Part shown: piece after piece, positions 58,452-64,000 of the stretch
Layout: every line of letters begins with the position of its first letter
Numbering within the stretch: position 1 is the stretch's first letter
Assembly (NCBI GenBank): GCA_027382625.1
Contig: JAJKFJ010020810.1
Location: 48,730 to 112,729 of the forward strand
Length of the DNA: 64,000 nucleotides
DNA from: Tetmemena sp. SeJ-2015
Lineage: Eukaryota; Ciliophora; Spirotrichea; Sporadotrichida; Oxytrichidae
Direction: 5' to 3'
Position numbers and translations under genes: made by a program
The notes under the pieces: model-generated
Seen by the model: only the letters and a program-made list of their open reading frames with translations
Databases searched by the model: none
What the model was told of the DNA's origin: nothing

Positions 58452-59056
58452 ATTATTTTCTCTTATTGTATTAATTTGAATTTTATGCAAGCAGATTTAT
58501 TTATTTCTCCATGACAAATATGATGAAATGGATTACGCATTTAAGGTTTTAAGAATTGAAAGACCTTTAATCACTTTTTGTTGAATGACATGGTGAGCTA
58601 GATCTTGCCTTTGTTAGCTTGAGCGTCATTATTTGAGGCTGTAGCTTGCTGTGACTATATTTACTTTCTAGCCGGAATGTGCTCCTTTATTGAAAGCTCC
58701 GTGGCTGCTAACACAGCAACTACTTGATTATCTTCTCAATAAGCTGATCACATATCCTATTTATTTTCCTTATTGTATAATTTGAATTTTAATGCAAGCA
58801 ATTTTATTTTTTTCTGCATGACATAATATATGAAAATGTATTACGTCATTAAGGTTTTAAGAATTGAAAGACTTTATCACTTTTTGTTGAATGACATGGT
58901 GAGCTAGATCTTGCCTTTGTTAGCTTGAGCGTCATTATTTGAGGCTGTAGCTTGCTGTGACTATATTTACTGTTACTACGCCTGCGGAACTGTAGCTCCT
59001 TTATTTAGAGCTCCTGTGGCTGCTAACACAGCAAACTACTTGATTATCTTCTCAAT
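58440..59056. repeat. Tandem direct duplication, two ~310-bp units covering the HEATR5 3' end
   Basis: Unit 1 (about 58440-58742) and unit 2 (about 58747-59056) share long identical runs such as TTTTTGTTGAATGACATGGT, GAGCTAGATCTTGCCTTTGT and TAGCTTGAGCGTCATTATTT. Unit 2 carries the intact last coding block of HEATR5 (stop 58879-58877). Unit 1 has a stop at 58573-58571 but small deletions around 58665-58700 break its frame. Unit 1 also overlaps the start of the neighbouring small gene. Confidence 0.9.
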
Positions 59057-60190
59057 AAGCTGCTTCTCATTTACAGTTGTGTCTGCTGCCAGTAGATAGG
59101 CTTTGAATGCTAATTAGTCGCACTAGTAAAGCTTGAATATCAACTCAGCTTGGGCGTTCCTAAATCCAGCTTCCAAGTTTCTGTTTTGTATAACAGTAAA
59201 TACCAGCAGCATCATTTGAGAAAGAGGACCTCCTTGTCTTTCCTCTGTTGTGAGCACTGTCTTGTAGATTAGCATTAGGTACTAGATAGTTTCGAGCATC
59301 AGAGAATATTCTAACTAAGTAAATGCTTCAGTTCTTTTCATTTACTCAAAGAGATAACTTAAGTCCGAGAGTGAATAAATACTTGCTTATGTGCATGCCT
59401 GATTTAGAAGGTTCTTTTTGAATGGAAGAACTTAGGAGCTTGAGAATCAAGATACAATTCTCAAAATCTTTCTGCTCCTTTCCACTTAAATCAAATATTT
59501 GCTCAAAAGAAAGTAGAATGCTTTCAAAAGAAGAGTCCTATTTAATAAGACCTGCCAAGCTTAATGCGATCAAAATCGTATATTACAAAGTACTAGCTTT
59601 GCTACTCATCATATCCTTAGTTAGGACTTAAATTATTTCTATAATCAAGTCCTCTTGCAGAAGATTTCTCTCAACTATCTACTTTGCATTTGCAAGGAAA
59701 GAAATTATCTAAGTAGCATAGTACTTAACCAAGGAATCATTGTGAATTCTACCAATTGAGCTTGATACTCTAAAAGCGATGAAAACAAATAGCTTCTCGA
59801 ATGAATTATCGTTTTTGTCTTTTCTATCACTTGTAATTGCTTTGTTAGCAGTTTAAATCAGCGTATCAAATGTTAGTTTTAGAAGTACTAGCTCTGTCTT
59901 AGAATAATCCTAAGAGTGCCTCTGCTTGCCAATAATTTCAGGCTGTATCGATATCAATACAGCTATAATTCTTTCAAGGAGTTCATCCTTTGGTAAAAAT
60001 AATTAAAGCACTTCTATGTTTCCTATTTACAGAAGCTGTGAATAAAAGTTTGCAAGTTACTCATTAATCTCAATAACTCCATACTCTTGTAAATTCTTAG
60101 TTATCTTCAAATACTGTTCTATCTCATACTACAAAAAGTAATTGCTAATGCTTCACAATCTATATCTAAAAAATCTCATTTGCTGTTGAA
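58877..60190 (-). CDS. HEATR5: HEATR5 (Laa1-like) C-terminal block, out of order
   Basis: About 430 residues with TGA 58879-58877. Helical repeats (EIEQYLKITKNLQEYGVIEI, LLERIIAVLISIQPEIIGK, VKYYATQIISFLANAKQIVE) lead to the end: LMLLVFTVIQNRNLEAGFRN, QLAFKAYLLAADTTVNEKQL, a Gln-rich linker, and NKGKIQLTMSFNKK. This matches the vertebrate HEATR5 C-terminus in layout (HAFKTVMG...ELKVRLETAV, linker, TIKLKTSFF). It should follow the block that ends near 52490, yet it lies upstream of it on the same strand. Its 5' border is near 60190, after an in-frame TGA at about 60156. One junction lies near 59400-59300. Confidence 0.78.
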
Positions 60191-60365
60191 ATAAGATTTT
60201 AATAAGAAATAGCAAGAAAGTGAATAATAAATTGCAAACAAGAGCAATTAATTATTCGCAAGAATTTGTCAAAAGGCCCTAGCGGGAATAATATTATCTC
60301 TCAAAGCTTAATAATAGTCTAATAATTATTTAAATATAATTAACTGATATTCTTGCTATATTTGA
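60191..60365. other. Short divergent spacer
   Basis: AT-rich DNA between the 5' border of the HEATR5 C-terminal block and the AGC kinase start. No element recognised. Confidence 0.4.
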
Positions 60366-62517
60366 ATGGAAAGTGAACAACTATTACTAAATACCAGCTT
60401 TGCAGGCTTAAAAAATCGCACGGGGCTACAAGAAAAATGGAAAAGCTTTAACTTACCTAGAAATTGTCCAGCTGAGCAGTTTGTCACATAAATAGAGTCA
60501 CTCTAAGGCTTTGAATAGCCTTAGATTCAAGTGCTAAAGATGCTCGGGAAAGGAGCACAAGGAGAGGTAGTCCTTTGCAAAACAGATAATACCGCCTTAT
60601 AACTACTTGCCTCAACACTCCAATCATAAGAAATATTTTGAGAGCACATGTCTGTAGTTATTAATACATTTTATGTTTAATATTTCTATTAAAGCAGAAT
60701 TATCCATTGGATATTTTTTGTGATATTTTTAAAATCCTGAATCTAATTTTAACGTATTTTTAACTAATTCAATTATACACAATATTTTCTTACAAAATAA
60801 CTATTAAATAATGACTCTTAAAATGAAAAGCTAAGGACTTCCTCTCCTAAAATATTTTACATTTTGTTAAGAAATGAAAAGATTACCTCATCAGAGAGAG
60901 GGGTAAATAATTTCTTCTCAAAGTTAAGAGGAACTATTCGTCTTGAAAATCATAAATCACAGACAATACGAGAAAGATATGAAACTCAACTCCTCACACC
61001 TCTCAAATTTACAGACTGAACTCGAAATCATGGTAAGTTACTTCACAGAAATGTTCTAAAGAATATACACATACACACACTTAATATATATATTTATCAC
61101 TCTTTTTATCATAAAGTGATAATAAATCCTATTTATTAACAAATTCAATCACAAATTGGAACTAAGTTATTATTTAGAGTACTCTGGCTAGGCCATTTCC
61201 AACTTAATACGAATCGAACTAGGAGCTAAATCACGAAACTTATTCTTAAAATTGTTCTCAACTCAGTGAAAATAATCATACTAACCAAACTTCCTTAGCT
61301 AAAATGAGCGAAGATAGAATAATTTGAGCTCATCCTCTCTTAGCCAAACAGAGGATGAAATGCGCTAGAGCTATTTAATGAGTGAAAAGTTCCATCTAAG
61401 AACAAATAGCCATACATTTATTGCTTTGGAATTTTGTCCTGGCGGAGAACTCTATACCTACCTCCAGAATTATGGAGATGACATCACTACTTCATAAGCT
61501 AAATTTTATGTAGCTAACGTCATCATTGGCTTGAGGAGACTTCATCAATTGAATATCTTATATCGAGAGTAAATATTTCCACTTAAACTAATATTTTCAC
61601 TATAGTCTGAAACCTGAAAATATCCTGATAGACGCACAAGGCTACTGTAAGCTTTCTGACTTTGGATTGTCCCAAATCAAAAATTCTTAATAAATCCCGA
61701 ATACTTCATCCACAGCCTTCAATGTTAATTGATTATATGCATGTTCCATTGAAGCTTGAAGAGATGGACTTCGGCACCCCTGAGTACCTACCTCCCGAAC
61801 TTTACTAGGGTGGGGAGTTCACTGAGGCAGGCGACTGGTGGGCACTAGGGTGCTTTGTTTACGAAATTCTCTCTGGAAGCCCGCCTTTTTAGAACATAGA
61901 TATTAAGCGGTTATCCTCCAAGATTATATGTAAGCACTTCTATTATATATTTACGTCAGCTGCTAATTAAAATTGTAGATACGGATCCAAACTATAAACT
62001 TATCTCTGACCCTCAAGCCAAAGACCTTATTCAAAAACTTCTAACAAAAGACCCTGTTTAAAGAATGGAGCATGTAAGGTAATTGGAGAGTCATCCTTGG
62101 ATGAAAGAGATTGAATGGCATCGAATTGTGAGAAGAGAGATCCAGGCACCGTATGTGCCTAAGTAAGGTAGCCAATTGCAAAAAGATACGACTTCTAATC
62201 ATATTTACCTCCAATAAAATTAAGCTATTAGCTAATCACAAAATTAAAGCATATCCTCTTTTCCAAGTTAACTCCCAACTATGCTCATTTCACATATTGC
62301 TAATTTAAATTAAGTTATAGTATACTAAAAAATGTTGAATTATACAATGCAGATATTCAATTAGAAAACTTTAACCCCAAGATTCTAAAATAAGACATCA
62401 CCCAAGCTTAAAGTTTATTTTGATTCCGCCCTTAGAACCGCTTTCGAGTTTTAACTTCAGCTTCAGTTTTTTTAAAAAAGGAGAACCCTTTTTCAGTAGA
62501 CTCTGAGAGGTGTTTGA
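60366..62517 (+). CDS. AGC-family Ser/Thr protein kinase
   Basis: ATG 60366 (MESEQLLLNTSFAGLKN). Glycine loop VLKMLGKGAQGEVVLCK, LEFCPGGELYTYLQN after the hinge, catalytic loop ILYRDLKPENILID across an intron (61569-61605, 37 nt), SDFGLSQI, then FGTPEYLPPELYQGGEFTEA with GDWWALGCFVYEILSGSPPF. The AGC-tail start is KEIEWHRIVRREIQAPYVPK. Another intron is 61930-61978 (49 nt); an IES at 61727-61745 sits in the activation segment. The Glu-Pro-Pro-Glu region reads PPE rather than APE. The region from 60630 to 61390, which should hold the VAIK lysine and C-helix, is broken by large inserts. In the ciliate code the tail stays open to TGA 62515-62517, but homology ends near 62166. Confidence 0.88.
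61727..61745 (+). other. IES, 19 bp, pointer ATGTT
   Basis: ATGTT at 61722-61726 and 61741-61745. Removal joins SSTAFNV to PLKLEEMDFGTPEY, restoring the kinase activation segment; without it the frame stops at TGA. Confidence 0.85.
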
Positions 62518-63009
62518 GAGGGAATACTTGCACCTGTAAAGATGAAGATTTGAAAAAGATGCTAATATCAGAGGACTAAGAAAATTTTTCACCTTCTTGA
62601 AAAAGGAATTAAGATCAAATAATATATCAACTCCCTGCTTAACAAGCCGGACTCAATTAGAAGCAAAAGCCCTGATGCGCAAAATAAAAAGGGCTATCTT
62701 TTTTTGTTAGCTAGGCTTCTTAATTTTTCCAAATTTGAGAAATATAGCATTCTCGCGTATTATACGAGTACAAAGTTAAAAATTTCAGACCCCTTTTTTT
62801 CTCAGTAGTAAATATCTTAAAAATTTAAAAACCCCTATTGTTTAAAACCTAGATCATATTTAAAGAATTTTTGTGAAAAAAATTTAAACCCAAAAATTTT
62901 AAGGACTTTCAATAATTTCTTCAATCTTAGACCAGTTTTGGGCTTCAAGGTTTTTTTTCTAATTTCGAAAATACGTTTTTAACTTAGTTAAGTCTCTATT
63001 TTAGAGAAT
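62518..63009. repeat. Homopolymer-rich low-complexity stretch
   Basis: Long T and A runs alternate with short G/C blocks (AAAAACCCC, CCTTTTTTTC, GGTTTTTTTT) between about 62690 and 62960. No coding frame. The texture resembles 19330-19560. Confidence 0.45.
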
Positions 63010-63650
63010 TGCGGATGGGGAAATTAAAACTGTCATCTTAGTCACCTTAGATGCTGCTTCCTCCATCTAAGCTGTCTTCTTATGCTCCTCCTATCCTTGC
63101 CATGTTCTGCAAACTTCCAGACCCACGAGGGGCCCCTTATAAAAGATTTAATTATAAACTTGAAGGTATTTTTTTTAGAATATCTCCAAGAGCAGAGTTC
63201 TATCGTTAAATTTAAGGATATCTAATTGGCTTTTAGTTGTTGAAGCCCAAGGGAGGTTACTGAGTGGAAGATGCATGCTTGTGCTTTAGGAGTTAAACTC
63301 CTCATTGACTTCAAAGTTAAAGGGCTGATTTTTTATTAAGCTGTTATTGATTAGTATGTGGGGTTTCTCAAGCTGTTTATAGCTTCTATTTTTAGATAAG
63401 ATTGCGGGTTTTCCGAAGTTTGAAACATTTTGAGATTATTGTGGAAATCTCTACTGAGCTAGATTATTCTATTGGGTTCAATATTCTCAGCATCCTCATC
63501 ATCAAGTTAGTTTTTTAGCCGATGGCATCTGTCCCCGAGCTAATTCATGCTCCAGCTGTTAGCATAATCCTCAGTTTTCTCTCTGAAGTGAATCTGTCAG
63601 ACAATAGTTCAATATTGTGATTCTAAGGGTTTTTGCTCGGTAAAATTAGA
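63010..63650 (-). CDS. Partial unrecognised coding region
   Basis: Two blocks in the ciliate code on the minus strand: about 63600-63330 (QIHFREKTEDYANSWSMNQL, IEPNRIIQLSRDFHNNLKMF) and about 63330-63180 (FNFEVNEEFNSQSTSMHLPL, SQLDILKFNDRTLLLEIF), linked by one frame change. No start or stop fixed and no family recognised. It may continue beyond both ends through unresolved junctions. Confidence 0.4.
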
Positions 63651-64000
63651 GTGTGATTCACAGACTATTAGTTATTTTGAGGTCTTAGCAAATTGACTCC
63701 CTTTTTTCTAATATTGGATTAAATGATGAAAATTGTCTGTAGTTTAATCACTTATTATTTAATCAATCTCTTTATCATTGTCTAATTCATTCGTCCAAAA
63801 CACGAGTGCTAAAACATGAGTGAAAAAAACTGAAAAAAAAATTTAAACCAATGAAACTGATGTAAAAATTATGCTAAAAATTAGCAAAAAAAAAAATGGG
63901 AAACTTTGCCAAACAATTTATTTTTAAATATTAATTATAAAATTTATGGAAGCTTCACCTTTAAGGTTAGAAAATGAATATTCAAATATTGTTGCAAGGC
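63651..64000. other. AT-rich window end
   Basis: A/T runs near 63830-63900 and no coding frame I can support. Confidence 0.45.

Noticed and set aside
1..64000. Standard-code reading frames of 60-140 codons as genes
   Set aside because: Most are shadows. Conserved proteins continue through TAA/TAG as Gln and stop at TGA, so frames cut at TAA/TAG are fragments.
1..64000. Euplotes-type code (TGA = Cys) with programmed frameshifting, or Blepharisma-type code (TGA = Trp)
   Set aside because: TGA ends eIF3j exactly after ADYDFM and closes other genes, while TAA/TAG sit at Gln positions. Frameshifts are explained by direct-repeat inserts, not by a slippery motif.
1..64000. Telomeric C4A4/G4T4 repeats or transposase genes of TBE type
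   Set aside because: None were seen on reading either strand; the only repeat-like mobile candidate is the foldback at 39.6-41.3 kb, without a transposase.
1..64000. CRISPR arrays, bacterial operons, ribosome binding sites, riboswitches
   Set aside because: Introns, the ciliate code and eukaryotic protein families make a prokaryotic reading untenable, and no regular spaced repeats were found.
1..64000. tRNA or rRNA genes
   Set aside because: No cloverleaf or rRNA-like conserved stretch was noticed; a tRNAscan run would be decisive.

Overview
The window reads as ciliate DNA that uses the nuclear code in which TAA and TAG mean Gln and only TGA stops. Conserved proteins (eIF3j, ceramide synthases, LAMMER and AGC kinases, HEATR5) run through in-frame TAA/TAG at Gln positions and end at TGA. 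Base composition is very AT-rich, and introns are mostly short GT...AG elements (31-75 nt, a few 150-280 nt).

Most genes are also interrupted by a second class of insert that is not an intron. These are AT-rich stretches of 8-370 bp that lack GT...AG ends, lie between short direct repeats of 2-8 bp, and restore the reading frame exactly when one repeat copy plus the insert is removed. This is the layout of internal eliminated sequences (IESs) and pointers between macronuclear-destined segments (MDSs). I therefore read the window as germline (micronuclear) DNA of a spirotrich, probably an Oxytricha/Stylonychia/Tetmemena-type ciliate. The species is an inference; the IES structure is seen directly. 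After removal of the proposed IESs and introns, eIF3j (269 aa) and three ceramide synthases (325, 328 and 341 aa) come out at whole-codon lengths with conserved motifs in frame.

Layout. 0.2-11.1 kb (minus strand): a 75-aa small protein, an RS-rich LAMMER kinase, an unknown protein, a TPR protein with Cys-Pro motifs, and a small Cys-rich protein. 11.6-25.7 kb (plus): Gln/Ser-rich unknown proteins interleaved with three related multi-pass membrane proteins. 25.8-33.1 kb (plus): eIF3j, then three tandem ceramide synthases. 33.8-41.6 kb (plus): two paralogous membrane proteins of an unrecognised family, the second split by a foldback element of about 1.7 kb. 42.2-50.9 kb (minus): a secreted, probably GPI-anchored protein, three paralogues of another unrecognised family, and two unknown genes. 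51.2-52.4 kb (plus): a zinc-finger/ankyrin protein. 52.5-60.2 kb (minus): HEATR5 in two blocks in the wrong order. 60.4-62.5 kb (plus): an AGC kinase. 62.5-64 kb: low-complexity DNA and one coding fragment.

The genes do not form a pathway. Neighbours are mostly unrelated or tandem duplicates, as expected where each gene would become its own small macronuclear chromosome. No C4A4/G4T4 telomere repeat was seen, consistent with unprocessed germline DNA. The most notable points are the apparent scrambling of HEATR5, the micro-IESs (down to 8-14 bp) that mimic sequencing frameshifts, and two tandem duplications that each run from the 3' end of one gene to the start of the next.
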